The notes under the pieces are model-generated. The model had not been told where the DNA came from, made no database searches, and was given only the letters and a program-made list of their open reading frames with translations. A DNA stretch of 64,000 bases. It comes from Closterium sp. NIES-65. Lineage: Eukaryota > Streptophyta > Zygnematophyceae > Desmidiales > Closteriaceae. Each line of letters begins with the position of its first letter. The stretch's first letter is position 1. The stretch spans positions 1,054,001 through 1,118,000 of the forward strand of contig CANXME010000853.1 of NCBI GenBank assembly GCA_948144175.1, given 5' to 3'. This document shows positions 23,567 to 35,990 of the stretch, in pieces. A program made the translations under genes and the position numbers.

Positions 23567-25449
23567 ATGGAGACTCCCACAAACATAGATGCACTTCTTG
23601 ACGACATACTCGGGAGGATCTTATTCCGCTACGAGCAGTACAACCAGCCCATGCCCAGGAAATCGGAGAGTGACGAGTTTTAAGATTTGTTTTCCTTGTC
23701 TCCGTCTCCGAAGTACTTTTCTGCATACAGTTCGAGTGAAAAGGCACGGTGTCGTGAGAGGGAGACGCCGTTGCCGAAGCTTCTCCCTTCTGCGAGCATC
23801 CACCGCGTTCTCCAAATCTCCTCCCTCTGCCGCCGCTGGCGCCGTCTTTCCCGCCACTACGTCAACGCGCTTCTCGACAACGATAAACCCTCCGTTTCTA
23901 GCGTAGCATTAGCAAAAAGTCTCGATTCCTTTCCGAACCTGACCCATCTCCATCTGAGTGACGGCCGCGTGAACACTGTAGATGACGTCTTCCTCTCTCG
24001 CCTCGCCTCGTCATGCCCGCAGCTTAAGATTCTTCACATCGGAATCTCAACGGTGACGATTGCAGCTACGAAAGACGACTTCCCAGTCACAGATGCAGGC
24101 TTGGATTCGTTTTTCCAACGCAGCTCTCAGCTGGAGCAGCTTTCACTCTACTGCCTCCATCCAGACGTAAAGTATCGCGCTTCTTTTTTCCAGCTAACGC
24201 ATCTGCACACTTTCCTTGTCCCAACTGTTTCGATACCAGACGCTCCGGAGTTCACAAACCTCACCTCTCTTACCCACCTTCACTTCCTTCAAAATCAAAG
24301 GCCAACTCATCAGCAACTGGCCGATCTCGCTCGCCTCCCAAGCATCACCTCTATTTCCGTTTGTGACAACATTAACTATCTGGTATGAGTGAGGTTCCCC
24401 CTGAGTTCGATCTCGCACAGCTGCCTAACCTCAAATCGTTGAAATTTGACCTCTGCTTGCCGTTGTCATCGCCTTGCACAAACATGGAACGGCTGGAAAT
24501 CCACAGGATGGGTCAAGTAGAGTGGCTGCGCCTTCCAAGTGACTATGGACACTTGCTGCCTTCTCTCCGCGAGCTGACGTTTCACGGCACGATACGTTGC
24601 ACGTTCAGCTGCCCTCAAATATTCCTGCCTTGGACCCTCACTTCCCTAGCGCTATTAGAAAGCCTGACCATTTCCCACTGCTCTGGGCTTTCCAGGCTGC
24701 CCGAGGGATTTGGGAACTTGCATGCCTTGCAGACGCTGGTGCTGCGGAATCTGTCTCTCTCCAACCTCCCTGGCTCCATCATTCAGCTTTCAGCCCTGAA
24801 AACGTTGGTGCTGCACGTTCTTCCTCTCTCCCGCCTCCCTGATTCCATCACTCAAATCACCTCCTTGAAAACACTTGTTTTGTCTAACCTTCCACTCGCC
24901 TTCCTTCCCGACTCCCTCTGCCAGCTTACCTCCCTAGAGACATTCCTTTTCATAGACTGCAACAGCAGAACACAGGGAGTTGTCCAGCTGTCTGGAACCT
25001 TCTGCTACCTTACTGCACTCCAGACCCTTTGCATTGTGCACATGCCGCAATTGAGGCTCCCAGAGGATATCGGAAACATCTCTAAACTGCATACATTTTT
25101 TCTGGACGGATTGCTGCAGCAGCCGCGGCTGCCGTCAACTTTCACCCGGCTGTCCTCCCTGACACGGCTTGAACTGAGCAGCTGCATGATTCAAGAGCTT
25201 CCTGACAACTTGGAAGATCTGACCAACCTGCAGGAATTGCACATCCATTCCTGCCCGAAACTTGAGAAGCTTCCAAAGTCCCTGACAAGGCTTTCAAACC
25301 TTGAGATTCTCATCATTGAGAACTGCAAAATGTTGGATTCTTTTCCCGAGAGCCTGGAGAGCCTTAGAAGCTTAAATGGCCTGAGTCCATCAGGGGAGAG
25401 GGTCAAGGTACAGTTGACCTGCCAGCTATCTCCTTGCTGCCGAAGTTGA
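23567..25449 (+). pseudogene. F-box/LRR protein, paralogue 2, one stop and one frameshift
   Basis: The likely start ATG is at 23567 (METPTNIDALLDDILGRILFR, first half of an F-box). The frame meets TAA at 23681-23683 and continues open in the same frame with QISSLCRRWRRLSRHY (second half of the F-box) and LRRs to 24388. It then shifts by one into the frame ending at 25449. This last part holds about ten plant-type LRRs of the form LTSLETLxLxxLPLxxLPDSxxQ. No GT..AG intron that would repair the stop was found. Paralogue 1 at 14338 has the same structure with different damage. Either both are pseudogenes or this one is functional with sequence errors; the LRR half itself is well preserved. Confidence 0.7.
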
Positions 25450-25697
25450 GAAAGCTAGTCTTGGCATCTCCGGTTGTAACATCCCCCCGCAGCCCCAAAA
25501 TGTGGGAGATGATGAATGCATGGTCGGCGTGGTGAAGCATGGTGCATGGCCAAGCCGACGTGATGTCTAAGCATATGGTGTTGGCCTTGTAAGATCCTGT
25601 GGTGAGGATCCGTGCGGAAAACAGGGCGTGTATGGATGTACCTGTAAATATCATCTTGTAAGGTTTACTTCAAACTGCTCCTCCTGAAGTACCGATA
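25450..25697. other. Spacer between F-box/LRR paralogue 2 and pogo-like copy A
   Basis: No gene or repeat recognised. It ends at the TA dinucleotide (25696-25697) that borders the transposon. Confidence 0.4.
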
Positions 25698-27139
25698 CCG
25701 TCATACCCCGGATATAAGCACCACCCGCGGATAAGCGCCTGGCGCTTATAATTGGCGTGTGGCGCTTATATCCGGAGCTCGATTATAAGTGCATACCTAA
25801 AAGGCTTACAAATTATAACCGCATACCTATACCGTACACATTATAACCGCCACCCTGTTTTTTTGTTGTTTTTTTAATTTGAAGACATTTTATACATTTA
25901 ATCCACTAGCATATCATGTTAGTTAATCTACAACTAGTTTATCTACTTCTAGTTAATCTACTTCTACCTACGAGCCTCACACAGGCTTCACCATTTTCTA
26001 GAAATCTACCCTACTCTAATCATCAGCTGCAGTGGGGTCATCTGGGTCGGCCTCAGAGTCCGACTCAGGTTCCTCTACGTTGTTGCAGAAGAATCCGTCT
26101 GCTGCAATTTCATCATCCACGTCGACCTCCTCGCCCTCGAGATCGTCTCGCCTGTGTTTGAGGCAGAGCTTGTCCTGGGACCCATCCAGGGCGTTGCTGA
26201 TGCCGCATGTGAGGAACGCCCGTTGAATAAGCTCCTTGGGCACGGACTTCCAGGCCGCCGAGATCCACTTCAGCGTCAGCTCGACAGGAGGCTTCTTGAT
26301 GTTGCCTGCCACGCAAATCCAGAAATAGAGTCAACACGGGTGAAATAAATAAAAGCATAAACAGAGAGGCTGCACATCTCACCTTTCTTCGTCAAGATGT
26401 CGACCCCCTCACGCTCAAACCACTCCTGGTAGAGCTGGCAAACGGCGGCCTTGAAGGAGCGGTTAACCGCGACGTCGAGGGGCTGAATCTCCGAGGTGCA
26501 GCCAGCAGGGATAACCACAGGGACCAGGTTGAGCTCGCCAAACTTCTTCTTCACCTCCGGGGTCAGGTGCCTGCGGTACGAATCAAGGACGAGCAGAGCC
26601 TTGCGGGGACAGACTCCGAACTTGGGGTTGATGTACGGCTTCACCGCCCCGTCCAGCCACTCGATGACCCCGTCCGCGTCCATCCAACCGTTGGGATGGA
26701 CCCCCACGTGGATATCTGCACAACATAAAAACCACGATGTTAGTTACCGTACGTTTAACACCTGACATGAACATGCCACCGCGTAATCGACGTGTGCTTC
26801 ATATTTGAAGGAAAATCTCCTTTGGGGACGGTCTTCCTTTTGAAGAAGACCCACGGCTTCAACTTCTCCCCGCTGGCGGTGCAGGCGAGCATCACGGTAA
26901 CCCGCTCTTTCTGGTAGCCGCCGCTGCGGACAGGCACGGAGCGCGAGCCAACCTCTTCAACGGTGCGTTCGGATGGCATCTCGAGCCAGAGGGGCGTCTG
27001 GTCCGCGTTTAAGATCCACGACAGGTCGATCTTGTACTGGCGGCGGGAGAGACGCACGTACGCCCAAAAGTTCTTGACATCAGTCTCGCAGTCTGGGACA
27101 CGGGATGGGAGGAACAGAAAGCACAAACACAGAGTGAGA

Positions 27140-27268
27140 TGTCAGAGCATTATAGCTTATGCTTTTGTGTAGGCTGTAGTGGGGTAGCCTATATGGGGTA
27201 CAACCCAATTAGGGTTAGTACTTGTACCCAACTCTTTCATAGTCCATTCATTCTCGTTCATTTTCACA
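27140..27268 (+). repeat. 5' LTR of copia X
   Basis: TGTCAGAGCATTATAG at the start and TTTTCACA at the end, followed directly by the primer-binding site. It shares the core GTAGGCT(G/A)TAGTGGGGTA with the other copia LTRs here. Confidence 0.88.
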
Positions 27269-27387
27269 TGGTATCAGAGCACATATGCTCCTGGCCTGTG
27301 GGCCCTACTACTGCTTCCGCTGCTACTCGATCTGTCGCACGCCCCGTGGCGTGCGACCTATTTTACATCTCGCCGCGCGCCTCTCTG

Positions 27388-28290
27388 GCGCGCGCCCCGA
27401 GGCGCGCAGCCCCGTTCCTTCTAGGCGCGCCACTCCCCGCTACCCCGTCGCGGCGCCCAGGGGAGCCGCGTGCGACCCCTCGCTGCCCCGTCGCGGCCCC
27501 ATCTCGTCGCGCCGCCCTAGCGGCCGCGTCGCGCCGCCCTCGCGGCCCCGATCCGCCGCCCTGGCGGCATCGTCACCTACCCATGCGGCCCCAGCGCCGC
27601 CCATCCCGGCCCCGGCTCCGCCCTTCCTGGCCCCGGCGCCACCTCGGCTGGCCTCGTCGCCTACCCCGGCGACCCCGACGCCGCCCTTCCCGACCCGGCC
27701 CCGCCTCTGCTGGCCCCGTCGCCTACCCCTGCGGCCCCGGCGCTGCCCTTCCCGGCCCCGGCGCCACCTCTGCTGGCCCCGACGCCGCCCTTACCGGCCC
27801 CGGCGCCGCCTCTACTGGCCCCGTCGCCTACCTCTGCGGCCCCGGCGCCGCCCTTCCCGGCCCCGGCGCCGCCTCTGCTGGCCTCGTCACCTACCCTGCG
27901 GCCCCGGCGCCACCTCTGCTGGCCCCGTCGCCGCTCCACCCGGCCCCACCGCCGTCCCCAAGCGGCCCCGCCGTCACCACCGAGCCGCCGGCGCCGCCGA
28001 GCTGCTACCGAGCCGCCCGAGCCACCCGAGCCGCCCGAGCCGCAGCGCCACCTGAGCCGCCCGAGCCGCCGGGTCGCCGAGCCGCCGAGCTGCAGTTGCT
28101 GCCGAGCCGCCGTACCGCCGAGCCGCCCGAGCCGCCCGAGCCGCCGAGTCGCCGAGCCGCAGTTGCCGCCGAGCCGCCCGAGTTGCCCGAGCCGCCGAGC
28201 CGCAGCTGCTGCCGAGCCGCCGTGCCGCCGAGCCGCCCGAGCCGCCCGCACCGCCGAGTCGCCGAGCCTGCTCTTCCCACCACTGGTGAG
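27388..28290 (+). repeat. GC-rich leader array of copia X
   Basis: Starts with the hairpin GCGCGCCCCGAGGCGCGC near 27390. Imperfect GCCCCGGCGCCGCC and GAGCCGCCC repeats follow to about 28290. The long alanine/proline/arginine-rich open frames here are judged compositional, as for the other leaders. Confidence 0.75.
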
Positions 28291-28299
28291 CCCCTGCCC

Positions 28300-31200
28300 T
28301 GCTAGCGCGCTGCCCACCGCCTGCTTGCCTGCCTGCCTGCCTTTCCGCCTGCCTGGCTGCTCGCCTTACTGCTGCTACCCCTGCTCCTGCCCCTACTGGC
28401 GGAGCCAGATGCAGCCCCAGCGACGTCCGCGTGAGTCCCTCACGCCCCAGCAGCTGCGTGAGTGGTACGCTGGTTGGGGTTGTAGAGGTGGCGGCGCTGC
28501 TACTGCTACCACTACTGCTGCTACTACTACTGGCGGCGGCCAGATGCAGCTCCAGCGACGCCCACGCGCGTCTCTCACGCCCCAGCAGCTTCGTGAGTGG
28601 TACGCTCAGAGTAGAGGGTCTCTCAGTTCTGTTCGCTGCTCTTACGTGATTCGCACTGGTGCTCGGACTGGTCAGCCTTGTGGGACACCTAGTCACACAC
28701 AGTCCCGCTGCTTCGCCCGTCTGAGCGACGCCTGGCGTACCGAGTTTGGCGACGAGGCTGAGCTCCCCGACTGGGTGGAGTTGCTTAGGCAGAGGGTAGA
28801 TATATTTGCTCTTGACTATGATGCCATTCTCACTGCCATGTATGCATTGCCTACTAGTGCTGACCGTGCCGGTCACCTGTGCGTACCGCCTGACCCGGGT
28901 ATAGAGCCTGCTGCTCTAGTTGCTGGTGAGGCTGCTGCTCTGGGTGCTAGTGAGTCTCCTGCTCCAGGTACAGGTGCGGCTGCTGCTCTAGGTGCTAGTG
29001 AGTCTGCTTCCTCAGGTGCGGGTGAGTCTGCTCTCTCAGGTACCGCGTCAGCTCCGGCCTCTCACTCCTTCACTCTTGACTCGGGGGCTTCCCGCTCCTT
29101 CTTTCGAGACCGCACCACACTCACGCCGCTTGGTCGGCGAGTTGCAGTCTCTCTAGCAGACCCCTCTGGGGGTCCTGTCCTTGCTCACTTCTCCATTGTC
29201 CTCCCGTGTCCGGCTGCCCCCTCTGGCACCCTGTCTGGTCTTTACCTCCCCTTGTTCTCTACGAACTTGCTGAGTGGTGCTGACCTACAGGGTGCGGGGG
29301 TTCACCAGTTCACTCCTGCGAGTCAGCGAGTTACCCACTGCACGTGTGCTCGAACAGGCCGACACCTGGCCACGTTTACACGTCGGCCGGGGTCGAGCCT
29401 GTACACGCTGACCACTACGTCTCCTCCAGTCACTGCGTCTGGTCAGGTAGCTGCGTCGGGTCAGGTGTTTGCTGCAGCGTCCAGGTCCGGTCCTGAGTCT
29501 GCCCCCTGCTCGTGTCGTCTCCTGTCTCACGAGACTCTCCTCTGGCACCACCGCCTTGGTCACCCCTCTCTGCTCTGGCTCAAAGGCATGGCCTCCCGTC
29601 TTCTTATGTCTGGTCTCCCCAGGTCCCTCCCTCCCCTTCCTCAGGGCCCTGGTCCTAACTGTGTCCCCTGTGTCGAGGGGCGCCAGCGTGCTGCCCCTCA
29701 CTCCTCCCAGTTTCCTCCGACAGAGGCCCCACTGCAGACGCTTCACATGGACGTGTGGGGCCCGGCCCGCGTCCGTGGACAGGGTCACGAGCGCTACTTC
29801 CTGCTGGTGGTTGAAGACTACTCGCGTTACACCACAGTCTTCCCCTTGCGCAGCAAGGGTGATGTCACTGGGGTGTTGATCGACTGGATCCGCGCAGCTC
29901 GTCTCCAGCTCAGGCGGAGCTTCGGCTCGGACTATCCTGTTCTGCGTCTGCACTCTGACAGAGGCAGAGAGTTCTCTTCTAGCCTTCTGCGAGCCTACTG
30001 TCGTGCACGAGGCATCCGCCAGATCTTCACGCTTCCCGGACTCTACACAACAAAATGGTATTGATGAGCGCCGCATTGGCATGGTCATGGACGTCGCCCG
30101 TATGTCCATGATGCATGCGACTGCCCCCCATTTTCTGTGGCCGTTTGCGGTCCGGTACGCGGCGCATCAGATCAACCTTTAGCCCAGGGTCTCCATGCCG
30201 GAAACCTCCCCAGCTTTGCTGTGAACGGGGAAGGTTGGCGATGTGTCTGCGTTCCGTGTCTGGGGATCTCGCGCGTTTGTCCGCGACTTGTCTACAAACA
30301 AGCTGTCCCCCCGTGCTAGTACCTACGTCTTCCTTGGCTTCCCCCCTGACGCACCAGGGTGGCAGTTCTACCACCCCACCTCTCGCCGTGTTCTGTCCTC
30401 CCAGGACGTCACGTTCGACGAGTCGGTCCCCTACTACCGTCTCTTTCCCTACCGCACTCCGTCCCTCCCCCCGCCACCGCTCTTCCTTGTGCCAGGTCCC
30501 CCCCCGGTAGACCCCCTCCCCCCTGAGGGTACTGCCCCTTCAAGTGTGTCCCAGGTAGACGCTGTTGAGCCTGTCTAGGTCGCTGGTGACTATGGTGCTG
30601 CTGAGGATGCTGAGCCTGAGGGTGATGACTCTGGGGGTGCTGAGCGTGTGGGTGCTACGCCTGGGGATGCTGAGCCTGGGGGTGCTGAGCCTGGGGGTGC
30701 TGAGCCTGGGAGTGCTGAGCCTGGGGGTGCTGAGCCTGGGGGTGCTGAGCCTGGGGGTGCTGAGCCTAAGGGTGCTGAGCCTGGGAGTGCTGAGCCTGGG
30801 GGTGCAGAGCCTAGGGGTGCTACACCTGGGGGTGCTACGCCTGGAGGTGCTGAGCCTGGAGGTGCTGAGCCTGAGGGAGCTGGGCCTGCTCGGGTGGCGT
30901 CTGGCGGTGCTGTGCCTGGCGGTTCTCCGGGTACTTCGTCTCGCCGGGAGCCACTCTCTCCACAGGAGCTGCATGAGTGGTTTGCCCGGCGCTGGAGGCG
31001 AGCTGCTACAGCTGGAGGTGCTGCGGGTACTGGAGGTTCTGCAGCTGCTGGGGGTGCTGGTGCCGCGGGTCCCGGAGGTGCTCGTACAGGGAGTACTGGA
31101 GCTACTGGGCCTGCGGGTACTTCTGGAGTTGGAGCTGCAGCGGGTGTTTGCGCGGAAGCTACTGCTGTCGGTCCTGGAGGCTGTCCTGCTACTGGTGCTG

Positions 31201-33070
31201 CTGGAGGTACTGGAGCTGGAGGTGCTGCTGGTGGTGGTGCTGCCGCTGGGGGTACTGGTGCTGTCCCTGCTGTGTCTGGAGTCGCCGCGCGGCCTCGGCC
31301 GTACTTCGTTCCGCTCCTTCAGCAGGTTCCAGGTCTCCCGCCTTCTACTTGTCCTCCTCCTCCCTTAGAGTGTCCACCGCCTGTCCCATCACAGTTACAG
31401 TTATAGCCGGCCTCCCCACTGCATGCTCCGTCTCCCTACACTGGTCCTACTAGAGGTCTTGCTGAGCGTCGTGAGCCTGCATCTCGCCCTGTGTCGCCTG
31501 TCCGTGCTGCTCGCACTAGTGGTCGCGGTTCGCGTCAGCGTCCTCCTCTTGTCCCTGGCACGCACCGGATGTCTCTGCGTCCATCCACTGCTCCTCTGCG
31601 TGCCCCTTTACCTTCTCCTCCTGAGTCTTCTCTTCCTGCTCTTGCCGACCCGGAGTCGGACTCTCTTCCTACTGTCACGCGTCTCCTTGCTACTGTTGTC
31701 ACTGACCCTTCCTCTGAGTCCACTGCTGCGTCTGCCCTAGTTGATGAGCTCGTCGACTTTGCTGCTCGCAGTCGCCTAGACTACGCCGCCAGTCTTGTTG
31801 CTATGTCTGAGTCTGTCTGTCCTCCGTCCGTCGGGGGTGAGTGTGCCCTTGGCACGGACGTCCTTGAGGACAGGTAGGAGGAGTTCCAGTGTCTGGCTGC
31901 TGCTTCACCTCATCTTGTGTCCGTACTGCTTACCCTTGAGGGAGACCCGGATGCACTTGACATCCCGACTGCGCGCTCTTACGCGGAGGAAATAGAGGGT
32001 CCCTACTCCTCTCAGTGGCAGGCAGCTATGGACGCAGAGATGGCTTCGTGGAAGTCCACAGGCACCTATGTAGACGAGGTTCCCCCGCCTGGGGCGAACA
32101 TCGTCAGTGGCATGTGGATTTTCAGAGTGAAGCGGCCGCCGGGTTCTCCGCCTGTCTTCAAGGCGCGTTACGTGGCTCGTGGATTCAGTCAGCGGCAGGG
32201 AGTTGACTACTTTCAGACCTTCTCTCCCACCCCGAAGATGACCACTCTTCGGGTACTGCTGCACGTAGCTGCTCACCGTGACTACGAGCTTCACTCTCTT
32301 GACTTCAGCACAGCTTTCTTGCAGGGCAGCCTGCACGAGGAGATCTGGCTGCGCCGCCCACCTGGCTTCACTTGGTCTTTTCCTCTTGGCACCCAGTGGA
32401 GCCTCCGGCGGCCAGTCTACGGTCTCCGCCAGGCACCGAGTGAGTGGCACGACACACTGAGGACTACACTTGCGGCTCTTGGGTTTGCTCCCTCTACTGC
32501 CGACCCGTCGTTGTTTCTACGCACCGACACTTCTTTGCCGCCGTTCTACATCCTCGTGTACGTCGACGACTTGGTCTTTGCCACAGCTGACACTGCTGGA
32601 CTCGCCCACGTGAAGTCCGAGCTGTAGAAGAGACACACGTGCACAGACCTGGGTGAACTGCGCAGCTACCTTGGCTTGCAGATCACCCGGGACAGAGCAC
32701 GCCGCACCATTACCCTGACTTAGTCACACATGGTGCAGTATGTCCTTCAGCGCTTCGGCTTCACGTACTCCTCGCCTCAGGCCACTCCTCTGCCTACTCG
32801 CCACTCACTCTCAGGTCTGCCTTCGGATGAGTCCGTAGAGTCGAGGGGCCCATACCCAGTGCTTGTTGGCTGCCTCATTTACCTGATGACCTGCACTCGA
32901 CCTGACCTTGCATACCCTCTTAGCATTCTCGCATGCTATGTTGCTCCTGGGAGACACAGACCGGAGCACATGGCTGCAGCGAAGAGGGTGTTGCGCTACT
33001 TGTGCAGTACCTCAGGCATGGGGCTTGTGCTTGGAGGGCAGAGTCTAGTGGTCCTCACTGGGCACGCAGG
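28300..33070 (+). pseudogene. Copia X polyprotein, Gag N-terminus lost, multiple stops and a frameshift
   Basis: The N-terminal Gag domain (about 230 residues in B and E) is absent. Recognisable sequence starts with a duplicated block LTPQQLREWYA (about 28435 and 28575), then a CCHC-like finger (about 28645-28710), protease LDSGAS (about 29080), His/Cys region, and integrase MDVWG (about 29750) with HSDRGREF. A one-base insertion near 30035 (CTTCCCGGACTC against CTTCCGGACTCA) shifts the frame. After it, the integrase C-terminus, linker and RT (YVDD near 32565) continue in one frame. Stops interrupt it at about 30180, 30576, 31404, 31875, 32625 and 32718. Sequence ends in RNase H at TGHAG. The damage marks it as older than B and E. 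Confidence 0.88.
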
Positions 33071-35088
33071 TTCAAGTTGCGCGTGTCAAGAAGCACCTGA
33101 TCTCTGACTGCTAGTGAGTGATCACGTCGCTGACGATCGGCATACTGCTTCTGGGAGTTCTGCATCGTGGTGAGACGTCGCTGAGTCTTCTCCCATAGCT
33201 GCTGCATGGTGGTGACGAAGTCATGTGCGGCTTGGACGTATGCTGGTGTGGTTGGCTGCTGTGGTGTGAGTGGTTCCCGTCCGTAACACAGGAAGAAAGG
33301 AGTTTTCCCTGTGGCCGCATGTGATGCGTTGTTGTAAGCGAACTCTAGGGTTGGTAACTGTGTGTCCCAGTGGCTGACGTCGTCCTTGCAAGCTGTGCGC
33401 AGTAACTGTTCAACCACTTGATTGAGTCGCTCTATCTGTCCGTCAGTCTGAGGGTGGTATGCTGAAGACATTGCAAGCTTTGTCCCCAACAGTCCCATGA
33501 GCTCCTTCCAGAACTTACTCGTGAATTTGGGGTCTCTGTCTGAGATGAGTGTAGCGGGGATGCCGTGGATGGTGATGATGCGGTCGAAGAAGAGTCGAGC
33601 AGTTGCTTCGGCTGTAGCTGTGGCGTTGGTCGGTATGAAGTGACCCATTTTGGAGAACTTATCGATCACCACGAGGATAGAATCATGTCCCCGTGGGGTC
33701 GAAGGAAGTCCTGTGATGAAGTCGAGGCTAACGACCTGCCATGGCTGCTCCGGTACGGGTAGAGGCTGAAGTAACCCTGCTTTTTTCTGCTTGCTGCTCT
33801 TCATCCGCTGGCACGTGTCGCAAGAGGTGACGAACTGCTGCACGTCTGCTGTCCTCCCGGGCCAGTAGTAATACTTCGCTATCCCTGCTAACGTCTTGTT
33901 GCTCCCGAAATGTCCCGCGTAAGGTACGTCGTGAAACTCCTCCAATAGGATCTGCCGTAGCGGGGCGTAATTCGGTACCCAAATCTTTCCTGAACCCTTC
34001 CTTACAGCTAAGTCTTTCTCCCACTGTAATAGCTTCTTGGTCTGTGCTGTAGCAATCTCTGCGTCCACGGAGTACCCATGTTGGAATAGACCCTTGAGCA
34101 GAGGGTTCATCCCGTCGAGCTGGATGCCTGCTACATGTCCGGGGCGGCTCAACGCGTCTGCCTTGTTGTGAATGGGGTAGTTTAGTTCTGCTCCGTGTAG
34201 CTTCTTACTGAGGTAGGCGATGGGCTGCAAACCGCGTCCGTGATCCTGCATCAGTACTGCTCCGACTGCTTGGTCACTAGCGTCTGCTTCCACCACGTAG
34301 TCCTTGTCTTGATCCGGCAAGATGAGTACTGGCGCTATAGTCAGTGCTGTCTGTAGCTGCTCCATGGCTTGCTGATGAAGGGTATCCCATTTGTAGGGCG
34401 TATCCTTTTTCAGTAGGTCGGTCAGTGGCGCTGCTATCTTAGCGTAGTGCGGCACGAACCTGTTGTAGTAGTTGGCGAAGCCTAGGAACTGCTGTAACTC
34501 CTTCACGTTCTCTGATACTTTCCACTTCTAGACGGCTTCGATCTTCCGTGGGTCCACGTGTACGCCCTCGGCACTCACCATGTGCCCGAGAAACTGCACC
34601 TTCTTCAGGGCGAAGTCGCTCTTTGTCAGCTTCACGTAGAACTTGTTTTTCCATAGGATCTCGAACACCTTCCGCAGGTGCTCCACGTGCTCCTTCATGT
34701 TCTTGGAGTAGATGAGAATGTCGTCCAGGTACACCACCACGCACTCGTCCAGCAGGGGTCGTAAGATGTGATTCATCTCCGCCTGAAACGTTGCTGGTGC
34801 GTTGCAGAGTCCGAACAGCATCACCAAGTATTCGTAGGAGCCGTATCTGGTACGGAACGCTGTCTTGTGGACGGAGTTGTCTGCCATCTTGATCTGCCAG
34901 TAGCCCGATCGTAGGTCCAGCTTCGAAAATACTGTTGCTCCACGCAGTTGATCGAGTAGGTCGTCTATGCGCGGTATGGGATATTTGTTTTTGACTGTCT
35001 GTTTGTTCAGTGCGCGGTAGTCGATGCACATCCGTAGACTGCCGTCTGGTTTTGGAGTGAAGAGAACTGGTGCACTGTGTCGTTTCAA
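33071..35088 (-). pseudogene. Gypsy Pol: RT, deleted RNase H, integrase
   Basis: The frame begins in RT ([19 protein letters not shown], about 35085), with [11 protein letters not shown] as the catalytic motif (about 34720). A TAG lies at 34528-34530, and the frame continues (QQFLGFANYYNRF). In RNase H the sequence jumps from ELNYPIHNK directly to ADALSRPGHV (about 34160), so roughly 80-100 residues that normally lie between them are missing in frame. Integrase follows: HHCC region (YAGHFGSNKTL, CDTCQRMK) and the DDE core (LDFITGLP, LISDRDPKF, YHPQTDGQIERLN). The N-terminal Gag-protease part and the start of RT are absent. Not functional. Confidence 0.88.
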
Positions 35089-35271
35089 GAACGCTCCCTG
35101 TATCCATCAAGCTTCGCAGCTACACTCGTTTCCCGTTGTTGTAGATGCACGTTTTCCGGTACCGGTTTAATTTCTGACTCTCCCTTAATAAAGGCTTGAA
35201 ACCCACGAGAAGTAATATTCTTACTTGTCGGGGTATACGGCTGGAGTTTCCCGGTCGGTGCAGGGTCTTGT

Positions 35272-35401
35272 TGTCAGAATATTATCTTATTATTCTAGCC
35301 TGTAGTGGGGTGCTCTATAGCGAGTACAACCCTTCTAGGGTTTGCTATTTGTTTCCTCATTCTTGCTAGTTCAACCCTCTTTCTTCCTTCTGATTCTGAC
35401 A
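35272..35401 (+). repeat. 5' LTR of non-autonomous copia
   Basis: 130 bp, TGTCAGAATATTATC to TGATTCTGACA. One difference from the 3' LTR (A against G in TTATT(A/G)TTC). Confidence 0.92.
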
Positions 35402-35480
35402 TGCTATCAGAGCAGGTCGATCCCCTTGGATCGATCCTGTGGGTGTGTCCCCACCTTGCTTCCGCTGCTACTTTTTCATC

Positions 35481-35990
35481 CCGCCGTGCGCCCCGAGGCG
35501 CGCGGCGGTTTTCTGCCCGCCGTGCGCCCCGAGGCGCGCGGCGGTTCATTGCCCGCTGTGCGCCCCGGGGCGCGCGGCGGGCTTCTCCTCTACGTCGCGG
35601 CCCCGCCCCGGCCCGTCGCCGCCCGTGCGCCTGCCCGGCTCGGCCCCGCCCTTCGTCGCGGCCCCGCCCCGGCCCGTCGCCGCCCGTGCGCCTGCCCGGC
35701 TTGGCCCCGCCCTACCTGTCGCGGTCCCGCCCCTCCATCGCGGCCCCGCCCCGACCGTCGCGGCCCCGCCCCTCGTCGCGGCCCCGCCCCTGCGTCGCGG
35801 CCCCGCCCCTCGAAGCGGCCCCGCCCTACGTCGCGGCCCCGCCCCGGACCCTATGCGGCCCCGCCCTACCTTCTCGGCCCCGACCTGTCGCGGCCCCACC
35901 CTACGTCGCGGTCCCACCCCGACCGTCGCGGCCCCGCCCCGCTCGTCGCGGCCCCGCCCCTTGTCGCGGCCCCGCCCTCCCCTCAGGTCC
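35481..35990 (+). repeat. GC-rich leader array of the non-autonomous copia
   Basis: Three hairpin-containing units (35481-35508, 35519-35544 and 35553-35580), then many GCGGCCCCGCCC repeats. The arginine/proline-rich open frames on both strands are compositional. Confidence 0.8.

Larger units (their letters stand above)
27140..33070 (+). mobile_element. Copia X, left part of a chimeric element
   Basis: Starts with a 129-bp LTR (27140-27268) and a perfect initiator-Met-type primer-binding site TGGTATCAGAGC (27269-27280). A GC-rich leader and a decayed polyprotein follow. It ends abruptly in the RNase H region at 33070, where gypsy sequence begins. The 3' LTR downstream (38288-38412) belongs to a different LTR subfamily, and no target duplication matches, so the element is not a simple insertion. 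Confidence 0.8.

Noticed and set aside
27285..28055. Long proline/arginine/alanine-rich open frames in several frames
   Set aside because: They lie in the GC-rich copia leader where stop codons are rare by composition. Frames are open on both strands at once, and no domain is visible.
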